Source of the DNA: Apoderus coryli
Taxonomy: Eukaryota; Arthropoda; Insecta; Coleoptera; Attelabidae
Reading direction: 5' to 3'
Assembly (NCBI GenBank): GCA_911728435.2
Contig: OU452202.1
Coordinates: 12,379,135-12,443,134, forward strand
Length of the DNA stretch: 64,000 bases
Shown here: positions 10,951-20,982 of the stretch, one piece after another
Numbering within the stretch: the stretch's first letter is position 1
Layout: each line of letters begins with the position of its first letter
Program-made: the position numbers and the translations under genes
The notes under the pieces: generated by a model
Seen by the model: only the letters and a program-made list of their open reading frames with translations
Databases searched by the model: none
What the model was told of the DNA's origin: nothing

Positions 10951-13137
10951 ATATTTCATTTTATATATTCTTGCCTATTGTACTCGTATTATGTATATTT
11001 GACTTTTCTATTAGGTTTCTTTAAGATTGTTTTTATGTTATAAGTGTTGATTTCTTGTAAAAAAACCAAAAAAAAAAAAACAACGATGACACTTACTGTC
11101 ATCGACGATAACGTCAAAAAACGAAACCGGTTAGAGCGACCTTAATCTGATTTTCAATTGGGGATATAAAACTCCTAATTAATTTATTGCGCAGAAGGCA
11201 GAAATGAAGGTCATCCTGTTCCTACAATAATTCTAAAAACCAAAACCCAATTGGGCATGTAGTTGAAAATTTTTATTATAGAAACAATATTCAAACAGAA
11301 GGCCCAGTATATTTTTGCAAACTGGAAAAGTGCATTTAGTTGTTAGCAACAAATTTGATGAATTACACTGTAATTTAGAAGAAATCACGTATTCTAAAAT
11401 TCAGTTTGTATAATATATCACTTGGATTCTAGGAATTTTTCTAAGAGCTTTGTGAGACAAATGAAAACAATTTCTCTAAACCCGAACTGCACTAGAATAA
11501 ATAACTGTTGTGACCTAGTGAGAAAAGAATTTTCTTAAAAAAAAACGAGCAGACGATAGGACACTAATCCTTGTAACGTTCCAATTTGACTCCAAGCAAT
11601 TTTCAACATATTATGAACATAAATAGTTCAATCCAATTTATAATCAAAGTTTGATATGCAACAACAAGTGTAGAGATAGACCGCGATCAAACACGATCAA
11701 AAATAAATGAAGAGAAAAGTTTAAATAATTTGTTTGAAACTCTCTCATTTGAAAGCAATTTTTATGCTCTTTACAGCAATAGCTTTCTTTTGAAATTTAC
11801 CTCCATAGTTCTCGAGAAAATTGCGTTTAAAATTTCACCAGTTAGGTAGTTGGTATTTATATGTACAATGTCGAGGTAATTCGATGGCCCAGTTTTGAAC
11901 TCGCAACCTTACGATAACGAAGATTAAACGTTAACATATAGATTGGTTTTTTAAAATTGTTATTAAATGCAGACGCCGATAACCTAGACGGTAAAATAGA
12001 CATATTTGAATGCCAAATGTGTCAACTTGTGTCATTTAACAACAACTATGCCAGAGTTAGTTCATGTGAATAGTATTAGAATAAGTATAAATTAGGAGTT
12101 TCTTTAGATGTAGTTAAGTTTTAATATTCGATATATTATTGTCGAAGTTGAATAAGTTAAATGTTGTTGGAAAATGAAGTATCTAATCATATTCTATGTG
12201 TAAATATACTGTGTAGTGTGTGGATTTGTTGAGGAAAATGTGCCGGAATATGTTTGTGGTGAAATTTTCAAAAAAAGTCTGGCAGAAGAGCATATGTTGA
12301 ACCTCGAAGTTAGTATGTTGTTTATGAGAGTAGAGTTCCATTAGAAAAGCACAAACTTCTTTTTTCAAATTGACGATTTGGGAACTATTTTAAAACTATT
12401 TCCCTTCAAAGAAGCCTCAACAAAAGTAAATATTCCATTGCCCTGAATATTTAAACGTATGTAAAAACACATGGCATATTTGAAACTTGTTTTGGTTTGC
12501 AGAAACTCTACCATAACTTAACCTTGTTTTCGTTGAAGATTAGAGCTTTAAAAAATATTATATATGATAAACACCGATGCATCCCTGTGGGATACCTAAA
12601 ATTTCAAAACTTTCATAATTAAACTTTTATAATTATTATGGTGTGTAACATAAAACATCAAAACTCAGTACAAAGAAGCATTTTATGTAAACATGTATTA
12701 TGGGAGACAATCCCCTACGGGCTACAGAAGCAGAAAAAATATGTACATATCCGGACTCATAGGTATTCATCTCAGTGACGGTTGCATTTTATTGGTGGTG
12801 AAACGTGCCAAAAGAATTTACATAGAATGAATTCACAACAGTAGAGGTTTTAGCTGTGGGCAAACACTCTCAAACTAGAATTGCCAGATACATTATTTGT
12901 GATTTTAAGAAAACATCAAAGACACATTCACAAGATGTAAATATTATTTAAACTGAGTCAGATTTATATACAAGTTTAAAATATATGCGATTCAAAAAAA
13001 GAAAAATGATTGCAACAATTCAGTCTAGTATGTATTAAGGTCAGTAAGGATGCTTCGTAGTCGAGTTTTTTAAATGGTTTTTCTTTGTCTACTTCTTCTA
13101 CTCAGGACGTTTTGTTATTCGAGTCTTATTTATGTTA
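10951..13137. other. Intronic sequence; one family A fragment
   Basis: Apart from the family A fragment at about 11757-11850, I recognise nothing. Open frames here are short and AT-biased. Confidence 0.35.
11757..11850 (+). repeat. Repeat family A, short fragment
   Basis: ACAGCAATAG-TTTTGA-ATTTACCT, TTCTCGAGAAAATTGCGTTT and AAAATTTCACCAGTTAGGTAG match the same block of the three longer family A copies (near 5150-5215, 31805-31890 and 42550-42630). Confidence 0.6.
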
Positions 13138-13817
13138 TATTGGGTGTCCGTAAAATGACGTGTATAACGGAATAGCACGAATTCCTTGGCTGAATATATG
13201 ATGATTTAGGTCAACTTATCTACATACAAAATTGCTTAATAATTATTGTAACTTAGCACAAAGTATTTGTTAAAAGGTGGTTATGATTACTTTGACAAAT
13301 ACAAAAAGATGATATTATTGTAATGTCATTTGCGTTTAGAATTTCCTCTTTTTCTTTTTACGGTTTATCTCTAAGTCATTACGAATTTTAACTACGTATG
13401 TATTATTCAGGCTTGTAGGGATTTAGAAAATATTTTTTTTTTTTTGTCTTGAAACTGACAAACTAAAATTTTGTAATATAGTAAATACTTTCTAAATAAA
13501 ATGAACTATTCACAGAAAAAATATGGGTAGATAATTTATTGTGACTCAGCTTTTAAACACGTTGTAATTTTAGAAATTGGAGTTTCTTCAATAAAAAAAC
13601 TGTAGTTTATTGGTGCGTATCTACAACGCGTATCTAAAAAATTAATAACATATAACATAACAACAATATTTTTTGATTTATTTGAAACAAAAGTAAAAAA
13701 AAATATTAACATTTAAAGCCCTCTAGCGCCCAACCCAAGCAATTTTGTATATAGCTAAGTAAATGAAAAGGAATTTGTGCAATTCCGTTGTACACGTCAT
13801 TTCCGGACACCCTGTAT
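13138..13817. mobile_element. Non-autonomous TIR element, about 680 bp
   Basis: The left end reads GGGTGTCCGTAAAATGACG then TGTATAACGGAATAGCAC. The right end, reverse-complemented, reads CAGGGTGTCCGGAAATGACG then TGTACAACGGAATTGCAC. The arms match over about 55 bp with a few differences and TA-rich borders. The interior has no transposase similarity; the open frame crossing the right end (13706-14017, minus) is not gene-like because it runs out of the element into another repeat. Confidence 0.7.
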
Positions 13818-13973
13818 AATATTGACGTAAAAATTCGTCTCGGTTCAAAATTAATTCCTAAATATGTTCTTGTTGTCTTGTTGTCAACTCGGATCAATTT
13901 TGCTTCATATCTACGTTCAAAACCAACGTTGCTGTCAAAAACGTAATACTTAAGTATGAGAAAATACAAGATA

Positions 13974-14260
13974 CAATTAACAATTAATATATAAATCAAA
14001 CGGCGTCTGCTCCACAAAACAAATATTTTTTATTTTAAAAATCAAGGCACATTTTAGAATATGTTACATTAAGAAAACTGAAATTGTTCATCTTGTACGT
14101 GATTGTCACTGATGATGAGAATAATTTTCTCGAAACATGTCTGACTGACATAGGCAATGTGCCTTGATTTTTAAAATAAAAAATATTTGTTTTGTGGAGC
14201 AGACGCCGTTTGATTTATATATTAATCATCGCTCCTCTTTGAATGGATTATTTCATAAAA
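13974..14260. repeat. Inverted repeat carrying a hammerhead-like motif (copy 2)
   Basis: Two arms of about 70-80 bp (13976-14057 and 14152-14228) are near-perfect inverse copies. They contain AAACGGCGTCTGCTCCACAA and its complement, separated by a loop of about 95 bases. The loop carries the CTGATGATG...GAAACATGTC motif. The right arm and its flank (GTGGAGCAGACGCCG, then GCTCCTCTTTGAATGGATTA) align with 2035-2100. Head-to-head arrangement of such repeats is known for Penelope-like insertions. Confidence 0.6.
14105..14145 (+). ncRNA. Minimal hammerhead-like motif
   Basis: The order is GTCA, CTGATGA, then an extra T, a 5-bp stem II (GAGAA/TTCTC with loop TAAT), GAAAC, ATG, TC, TGAC. Stem I would be GTCA/TGAC. 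Stem III would be the palindrome CATG, which could only pair between two copies. The cleavage triplet GTC is kept. The extra base beside stem II is not canonical, so activity is doubtful. Confidence 0.4.
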
Positions 14261-14337
14261 AATTAACAATTATTAATTTTTACAATTAACTGCATTGCCC
14301 TGTCAAGGCGAGTCAAATTTTTTGACTATCGTACATC

Positions 14338-14722
14338 TAGTAAAAACACTGAAAACTTGTTTAACCTATTACGTGTGATATACCACCTATTTTTCCAGGG
14401 CCGTATTAAAAAAAACCAAGTTGATGATGGTTTTTCAAAAATGAACTGTCGTAGTGAAAATTTGTAAACGCTAAAACTAACGATGAGAAAGTGCTTTTCA
14501 TTTATTTATATCTCTAAAAATAATGTCAGAAATAAATAAAAACTAAAATTGAAGAAATCGTTTTTTCAAAAATACTCGAAAACGATTAAAGTTAGTTTAC
14601 ATTTTAAAACACCATTTAAATGGTGGTTAAATTGTACAACTTCTCTCTAAATTAATCGACATTGTACATCCTACCATTTCTAATATCCAATACTATCCTA
14701 TTCTTATCTTGGACACAGTGTA
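14338..14722 (+). repeat. Repeat family B, copy 4
   Basis: It is colinear with copies 1 and 3 but truncated at the left and missing the part around the AATTGAAAATG block. It ends TCTTGGACACAGTGTATA, which is the best-preserved right end of the family. Confidence 0.65.
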
Positions 14723-15071
14723 TAATTCGCATTTACAATACCAAAAATAAGATATTTACTCATTATAAATCACTGGAGACAGTCAAACGGAAGGTCCACA
14801 AATTGACCTCCCTCCTCTGCAATAAAAACTTTCTATAGGAGCGCCTAAACCTCGGAGTATTCAAGACTTTAGGTTAGACGGTACCCAATTATATAGTACA
14901 TAAATACAAAAACTGAAACTACGCTCTGGTGAGAAGGTACCATGCTCCTATATCTCAGGTTAAGGTTGTGGACATCCGACCTGAACTTCATCTTATTACA
15001 AAAATATGGCGGACACTTAAATAATACTGAATGGTACAGAATAGCCTATCTATCTATCTATCTAATAGAAT

Positions 15072-15334
15072 TGTAAAAGGATGTGTTTGGCGACATCTAG
15101 TTTTCGTTGGTAGTATACGCCGAGCGAACAACAGTTCCTATATCGGCTGCCTGGGAGGTCACTGATCCCATAAGGCACAACTACCAACACATAGACACGC
15201 CAATACTCCCTTAAGCGGGAACGCCTATATTTGAAATGGGCTTCATGCCACTGCCAGGCAGCCGATATAGGAACTGTTGTTCGCTCGGCGTACTACCAAC
15301 GAAAACTAGATGTCGCCAAACACATCCTTTTACA
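15072..15334. repeat. Inverted repeat with 83-bp arms, part of a hammerhead repeat
   Basis: Arms 15072-15154 and 15254-15334 are inverse copies differing by little more than a 2-base indel. They contain GTGTTTGGCGACATCTAG and GAACAACAGTTCCTATATCG. The loop is about 100 bases. GTTTTTGGCGACACCTAG at 60339 shows that the 60-kb hammerhead repeat belongs to the same family. The hammerhead at 15372-15471 follows directly. Confidence 0.75.
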
Positions 15335-15371
15335 TCTCTGTACCGTGTGGGGTATATACCACATTATTTAC

Positions 15372-15471
15372 GAGAGTTTGGCTGTCAACTACTGACCGAT
15401 CACCACTGATGAGTCGTGATTCGACGAAACGGCCGTCTGGTGAAAGTATAGTGGTTGACAGACAAACTCTC
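15372..15471 (+). ncRNA. Type I hammerhead ribozyme
   Basis: All core elements are present: CTGATGA (15406-15412), a 4-bp stem II (GTCG/CGAC, loop TGATT), GAAAC (15426-15430), a palindromic stem III (CGGCCG) and the triplet GTC, with cleavage expected after 15437. Stem I is exceptionally long: UCACCA/UGGUGA, an internal loop, GUCAACUACU/AGUGGUUGAC with a G-U pair, then GAGAGUUUG/CAAACUCUC. Hammerheads of this kind, with a very short stem III that favours dimers, are known from Penelope-like retroelements and retrozymes. There they cut the element RNA. No reverse transcriptase is next to it. Confidence 0.85.
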
Positions 15472-17187
15472 GGAACGTAAGTCTTGTTTTGTTAAACAAG
15501 CCCATTTCAAAAATAGAATTGTTTAAATCTATTTTTCAGAGCGTCTAGAAACGCCAAACTACTAAATAGATTCTGCATAACTACATTGATCAAATAATGG
15601 CATTTATTGCTTCCAATGTGACTAAAGAGTAATAAATTTCGTGGAGATCAGACTTTTACTACTTCTACTTCTTTAAATTAAAGAGTAAATGTAAATTACG
15701 ATACTTTTCCTGTCAACCCTAAAATATTCAATCAGATGTACAAAGTACGTACACATGACGTTGCTCAATTGTTTACTTAAATATTTTTCTACAAACACTC
15801 ATTTACATTTTCTGGTTAGCGATAGGTATACATGTGGGTATAGAAATCAGTGAATTTATGCAAATTTTATGTAAAGTTTAAAATTTTTATCGCCCTATTA
15901 ATTCCCTTTAACGCAATTTGGTTTGCCAACTGTTAGAAACACTTTAAGTGTTTGAAATTTTACAATATAGATATGCAAATGGTCTAAGTACAACCTTGAG
16001 ATAATAATTTTAACACGCATTTGGGTGCATATCCTCGTAAGCGCGACAGTTTTACTCTACAGAATGATCGAAAGTTTTATTGCATATTATGGCTAGCTGC
16101 TGCTTATACGAGTACATATATCGGGTGGTAAATGGTCTGACGCACCATAGGAAATGTAAGGGGAAAACATAAACTCTTCAATTCCTGCTTCCCAAATTAT
16201 TTTAGATAAAAACTCTACATTTCTTTAAAGAATTAAACGCTGAATGCGTTGAGACTATTTCAACTATTTTTCAGCTTTATGTAGTTTATTAATTATGTGC
16301 CATTCTTGCACAGCAAAGGCTTTCAGCCTAATTTGATGGTGGCATAGCTCGACCGAATTTCTATTGTTGAACGATGCAAACTAAATTGAGCTGAGAGGAC
16401 TGTATGTTTTCCGGGGTTGCATCAATTCACCATTTAAATGTCTAAATGACAAAACTGTTCAAATGTTAAATCATCTAAATTATTTAAAAAAAAAAACAGA
16501 ATAATAGTAAAGTAGACTTAATAATTGATTGCTAAACAATATCATATCATAAAATTCACATCTAGCATTGGTGAAAATGCGAGCCGTTATGTTCGCGCAT
16601 TCTTGGCAGATGCGTGGCTTTAATGAATGTAAACCAGGAAACCTTTCCCCCTTACAGTCCTAAATATAAAGTGTACCTAATACCGTACAACCATAAATCA
16701 GTTTAAGTAATTGACACAAACACGTTTAAAAATTATAAAAATTTAACACTTTAAATAGATTGAAATAATGAAGTGTCGAATTTCTAAAAGCTTAAGCAAT
16801 TTGTGTTAGGACAACCATCTTAAAAACACTAAAGTTGACATCACTCAAAGAAAGAATATGAAGAAAGATTTGGTAATGGCCTTGAGACCAATCTTCATGC
16901 TAAACACATTTGACACATCACAATACATGCTAGCGATGTGCTCTAGTTTTCTAACTTTTATGGGACTTCCTAGATGATAGCTAAATTGCCTAGAAGCAGA
17001 AGGCAAATAAAAAAAAATAACCTAAGAAATATATCATAATAAAGAAATCGCTTACATAGGCGTTAGTAAATAGTGGAAAAGGGGTCAAAATAAAACAAAA
17101 ATCCTAATCTTGCTCGAAATATGGAATAATTTAAATAATATAAAATAGCTGATGTCTAAAATAAAAATAAAAAATTATTCTGAAATA
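15472..17187. other. Intronic sequence, little recognised
   Basis: ATTTCGTGGAGATCAGAC near 15637 resembles the TTYGTGGAG block of the 1.9/14.1/60.0-kb hammerhead-like repeats and may be a fragment of one. Otherwise no element ends or coding similarity are visible. Confidence 0.35.
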
Positions 17188-17439
17188 TACAGGGTTACTT
17201 GTAAGTAGATCTGAATATTTTAGAACGTGATAGCCAATTTGTCCCAAAAAACATTCCCCACCCTTTGGGGGTAAAATCTACTACCCAAAATAAGACGAAA
17301 ATCACTTATGTCAAAATATCGAAAAATGCCTCCTTATGAAATTATGACCATTTTGAATATTGAAATTAGACAAATCTTTCACTTGGAATTAATAATTTAA
17401 ATGTGGTCATCCTTGATAAAAACAGATTCATGCAAACAG

Positions 17440-18117
17440 AAAATCTGCATCCTTATCATATAAAGCCGATTCAAGAATTGCATCCTGGGGATACTGAGTT
17501 GCGCTTATGATTTTGTAGATTTTTTTAAAATTGCCTGGACGCAAATGAAGAAATTATTAAACAAGTACTGTATAGTGATGAAGCTCATTTTAACCATCAA
17601 GGAGTGTTCAATCAGAACAACTTGCATTGTTGGAATTACGAAAATCAGCACCAAATTAGAGAATCACATAAGCAAGCACGCTGGAGCTTAAATAGGCTTA
17701 AATGGCTTTGTCTGTTGGGAAATAGGATAATAGAACCACAGTTTCTACCTAGGATACCAAACACCGAAAACTATGCCAATTTTTGCAATGACAGATTACC
17801 AACTCTTCTGGAAGAAGTTCCTTTAGTACAGCGGCCAAATATTGTATTTCAACATGATGGTGCACCTGCCCGTGATTCTCGAAATGTTTGAGAGATATTA
17901 AATCAACGTTTTCTCAACCAATGGATCGATCGTGGAGGACCTATTTCTTGGCCTCCTAGGTCCCCGGATCTCAACCCAATAGATTTTTGGCTTTGGGGTT
18001 ATCTGAAAATTACGGTTTATCATGTCCTACCCAACAGTGAAGATGATGTTATTGTTCGCATTTATGGAGCTTTAGCACAAATTACAAACGAAGCAATAGT
18101 CTAGAAAACAATTATTG
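17440..18117 (+). pseudogene. DD41D-type Tc1/mariner transposase remnant
   Basis: Readable segments in order are HRFMQTENLHPYHIKPIQEL, then LYSDEAHFNHQGVFNQNNLH (first catalytic D), NIVFQHDGAPARDSRNV (second D), ISWPPRSPDLNPIDFWLWGY (third D), and LPNSEDDVIVRI. I count 41 residues between the second and third D if the stop at 17889 is read through, which fits the DD41D group. Breaks are a stop near 17488 and frame problems to about 17545, a TGA at 17889-17891, and a TAG near 18101. The enzyme would cut and paste the surrounding element at TA sites. The N-terminal DNA-binding part is missing or unreadable. Confidence 0.8.
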
Positions 18118-18129
18118 AATAAAATAGTG

Positions 18130-19345
18130 TCACCTAGAAATCGAATATTTATAAAAAACTTTTAATTTAGTCCCCTTTTGAACATTTTTTGGTGGATTTT
18201 TGTTAAAAATAAGGCACTTAATTAAAAGTAAGATTTGAAGTACCAAAAATCTGGTAATTACTGGTGCGGTAGCCCTTTAAATCTACATTAAATGTAAAAT
18301 ATTAACAACACTTTTATTTAAATCGTCGGTTTGTCAAAAATATTTCAGTAACATTTTTTGTGCAGATTATTTAAAAAACATCTACATGTTTTTAGCTATC
18401 CAAAAAGATAAAATAGTTGGCTTATCTGTGTATGATCTTTTGTTAAATTCAATAACAAAGCACTGAAGTAGTCAAATCCCGCTATTTAAATGTTTACCAC
18501 TGTGGTGATTTACAGCGTTGTGATTGGTCGTCTACAACAACAGTATGCTCCTAGTGATCCTCGGTGGGAATTCCCAACTTAATTGTTAGTGTGCTTTCAT
18601 CATTTGTATGCAATACATCAAGTTCGCTGTGTTAAAGACACTGTTATTTTGTTATTGTAATTTAGTAGTAATTTAATATTTTATTATTCATTTACTCAAT
18701 TTAAAAAAAAAAATATTATCTACTTTTTAATACAACTTATGTTGCTATGCAAATCTAGGTAATGCTATATTTTTTAACAAATGGCTTAAATGAATAATAA
18801 AATATTAAGTTACTACTAAATTACAATAACAAAATAACAGTGTCTTTAACACAGCGAACTTGATGTATTGCATACAAATGACGAACTCACACTAACAATT
18901 AAGTGGGGAATCCCCACCGGGGATCACTAGGAGCATACTGTTGTTGTAGACGACCAATCACAACGCTGTAAATCACCACAGTGGTAAACATTGAAATAGC
19001 GGGATTTGACTACTTCAGTGCTTTGTTATTGAATTTAACAAAAGATCATACACAGATAAGCCAACTATTTTATCTTTTTGGATAGCTAAAAACATGTAGA
19101 TGTTTTTTAAATAATCTGCACAAAAAATGTTACTGAAATATTTTTGACAAACCGTCGATTTAAATAAAAGTGTTGTTAATATTTTACATTTAATGTAGAT
19201 TTAAAGGGCTACCGCTCCAGTAATTACCAGATTTCTGTTACTTTAAATTTTACTTTTAATTAAGTGCCTTATTTTTAACAGAAAACCACCAAAAAATCTT
19301 CAAAACGCGACCAAATTAAAAAAATATTATAAATATTCGACTTCA
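18130..19345. repeat. Long palindrome with arms of about 570 bp
   Basis: The left arm (about 18130-18700) and right arm (about 18780-19345) are close inverse copies. For example GTCAAATCCCGCTATTTAAA at 18473 is mirrored near 19000, and CAGCGTTGTGATTGG near 18511 is mirrored near 18960. The central loop is about 70-80 bases. Differences are scattered and few, so the duplication is younger than the transposase damage. The arms include the sequence just downstream of the transposase. Confidence 0.75.
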
Positions 19346-19516
19346 AGATGACACTTTTGCAAAAAATCTTAAACATTCGAATATCTTGAAAATGGTCCAC
19401 TTTGGACCAGGGTACTTATAGGCAAATTGGCTTCTTATGACTCCTGCTATCACGTCCTAAAATATTCAGGTCTACATACAAGTAACCCTGTATAGGCCCC
19501 AATAAGGACAATAGAA

Positions 19517-19547
19517 TCAAAGATTAATTGTATACATTAATCTTTGA
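19517..19547. repeat. Short hairpin shared with 6375-6401
   Basis: A 12-bp perfect stem (TCAAAGATTAAT and its complement) surrounds a 7-base loop. The same stem core and loop length occur at 6375-6401, also beside ATAG-type flanks. It is probably a tiny mobile repeat; I see no host function. Confidence 0.6.
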
Positions 19548-19872
19548 TGGAATCTATCCATAATAACAAATGGTGTTTTTATTTTTAAAAATCATTTTAT
19601 ATTGTTAATGTCTGGTAAATGCGCCACGTAATTTTTATTACCTCCTCTAGTTTTGTTAACGCGTAGATAAGATGCTTGCGAAGCAATATATTGTTTTTTT
19701 AATACGTGTCAGATTGCAACGTAAACAATTTATATGGAAGATCAAAAGGAACAAATAATAACGCCATACAATAAAATAAATTACTGTTGCTGACATTGTA
19801 TTTGAATGCAAGAAATGTACGTTTAAAAAATCAAATGCCTAATTCTAATAGCGTTAAGAACTATATAATTAC

Positions 19873-20245
19873 CAGTCAAATTGGAAGGCAACACAACAGG
19901 TTTCCCCATCTCTCCAGGCAATTCCTGTGGCGGCACTAGTACTAAATTATTATTGTCCTGTTCCCTTCTTTGCGCTACCGGCGACGAACTCTTAATTGGT
20001 GCTACAGGTTCCATATTCGCATTACGAACACTTTCCGGAATATCTGCACCACCTCCACGATCCCGCACTATATTTTGTTCATTACGGTCTCTGAAATCTT
20101 GCAACGGTAACGCGTTCAATTGATTGTTATTATGACTACCCGAATCTCGATAAAGCAGCACGGCCAAAGTAAACCATGCAGTTCCAACTATCACTGTCAG
20201 TTTAAGTAAAAATGATCGTCGACGCCAAATATATCCCATTTTCAT
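19873..20245 (-). CDS. pgant9: Polypeptide GalNAc-transferase, coding exon 1 (signal anchor and stem)
   Basis: The exon starts at ATG 20245 and ends at a CTG|GTAATTA donor after 124 codons plus one base. Residues 4-11 (GYIWRRRS) form a short basic cytoplasmic tail, residues about 12-32 a single membrane anchor (type II, Golgi), and residues 33-105 a low-complexity stem rich in N, Q, R and P. The end, GEMGKPVVLPSNLTG, is the conserved pre-catalytic motif of GalNAc-transferases. The IWRRRS start with this anchor is what I remember of insect pgant9. A second ATG at codon 3 (MGYIWRRRS) may be the true start, since family members begin close to IWRRR. The open frame past the donor (IVLNAIRIRHLIF) is intron. 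An AATAG acceptor 10 bases upstream of the ATG suggests an intron in the 5' UTR. Confidence 0.9.
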
Positions 20246-20255
20246 ATTATTTAAA

Positions 20256-20800
20256 CTATTAATAAAAATAGTAAACAGGTTTAGTTAGCGATCACTTATA
20301 CAAGCATTACCATTAACACACTCCTACAATACTAGATACTGCCGCGTGTCGACTGCATACACATAAGTGTATAAAATTTTATCTTTGGCGTCGAATTATC
20401 ATTGTTTTTTTTTTGTAATGTTATTTACTCTATGTACGAAATGTATGTGATAATGATTTTATCACAGATAAAATATGTTCGAATACATAATGCGTGATAA
20501 GGTTGTCGATATGATGGTATTCCGTTGAGGCAGGACGATTACTGATCTATTTAAATGTTTCCGTACTTTTGCCTCAGACAGTTTGGATGCCATACCTAGA
20601 AAAGAAAACAGTTGAGTTTAATTTCAATAAATAAATTGTATTTATCTGTTTTTACCATAATTATTGTTTAAAATTATTTGAAATGACATCTATGTCAAAT
20701 CACATTGACAGTTATAATAATCGGTATGTCACATTGTTTTGACAAATAAGATAGTGTAGCAGAATGTTAAATAATAATTGATCTGGTTTTGGTTTTGTTA
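20256..20800 (-). promoter_or_regulatory. Upstream region of pgant9 with candidate 5'-UTR splice sites
   Basis: Two good minus-strand acceptors are visible: ATTTTTATTAATAG ending at 20256, and TGTTTTCTTTTCTAG ending at 20596. The second is followed directly by an ATG (20593) opening a 43-codon frame, MASKLSEAKVRKHLNR and onward, ending at 20462. This could be an upstream ORF in a leader exon. No clear TATA box or initiator can be assigned. The segment contains no recognised transposon, which fits a promoter-proximal region. Confidence 0.4.
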
Positions 20801-20919
20801 AACAATTTAAAAAAAATGGGGTGTCAACGCCTTTTCTGGGGTTGAACCGTTCTGCGGCTTAGGGTAACACACCTACAAGGAGAAGTTCAGAATGAAGGAG
20901 GAAACAGACAGACCATTAC

Positions 20920-20982
20920 TCTGGCAAAATTTTCCTTCAATTATAAAAGATTTCTTACAGCACATTGTCACCTTAGGGAACA
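20920..20982 (+). pseudogene. LINE RNase H region, left half (split by insertion)
   Basis: The frame LAKFSFNYKRFLTAHCHLRE H matches the region after the RNase H domain in R1/LOA/Jockey-type LINEs, where LLTGHC-L--HL precedes a Cys-rich motif. The reading stops at the A-rich tail of the inserted LINE and resumes at 22668 with MARLGLEESDECRYC. Sequence from about 20820 may be further decayed parts of the same element. Confidence 0.65.

Larger units (their letters stand above)
17188..19492. mobile_element. Tc1/mariner-like element (DD41D type) with internal palindrome
   Basis: TIRs of at least 47 bp (TACAGGGTTACTTGTA, then GTAGATCTGAATATTTTAG and ACGTGATAGC) differ at about three positions and are flanked by TA. 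A transposase relic (17440-18117) fills the left part. The right part is the mirror image of the sequence downstream of the relic, forming a palindrome of about 1.2 kb. The element therefore looks like an autonomous copy rebuilt by inverted duplication. Stops make it inactive as a source of transposase. Confidence 0.75.
7156..19872 (-). other. pgant9 intron 1 (12,717 bp)
   Basis: The donor is at 19872-19871 (CTG|GTAATTA) and the acceptor at 7157-7156 (TTACAG|GTG). The phases match (1 base plus 2 bases). The intron is filled by transposons and repeats listed separately. No additional conserved coding exon is needed to join the two exons into a family-like sequence. Confidence 0.85.

Noticed and set aside
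13706..14017. 103-codon minus-strand frame beginning MWSRRRLIYILIV
   Set aside because: It starts in one repeat (the hammerhead-like inverted repeat) and ends in another (the TIR element), so it is a chance fusion across a transposon border.
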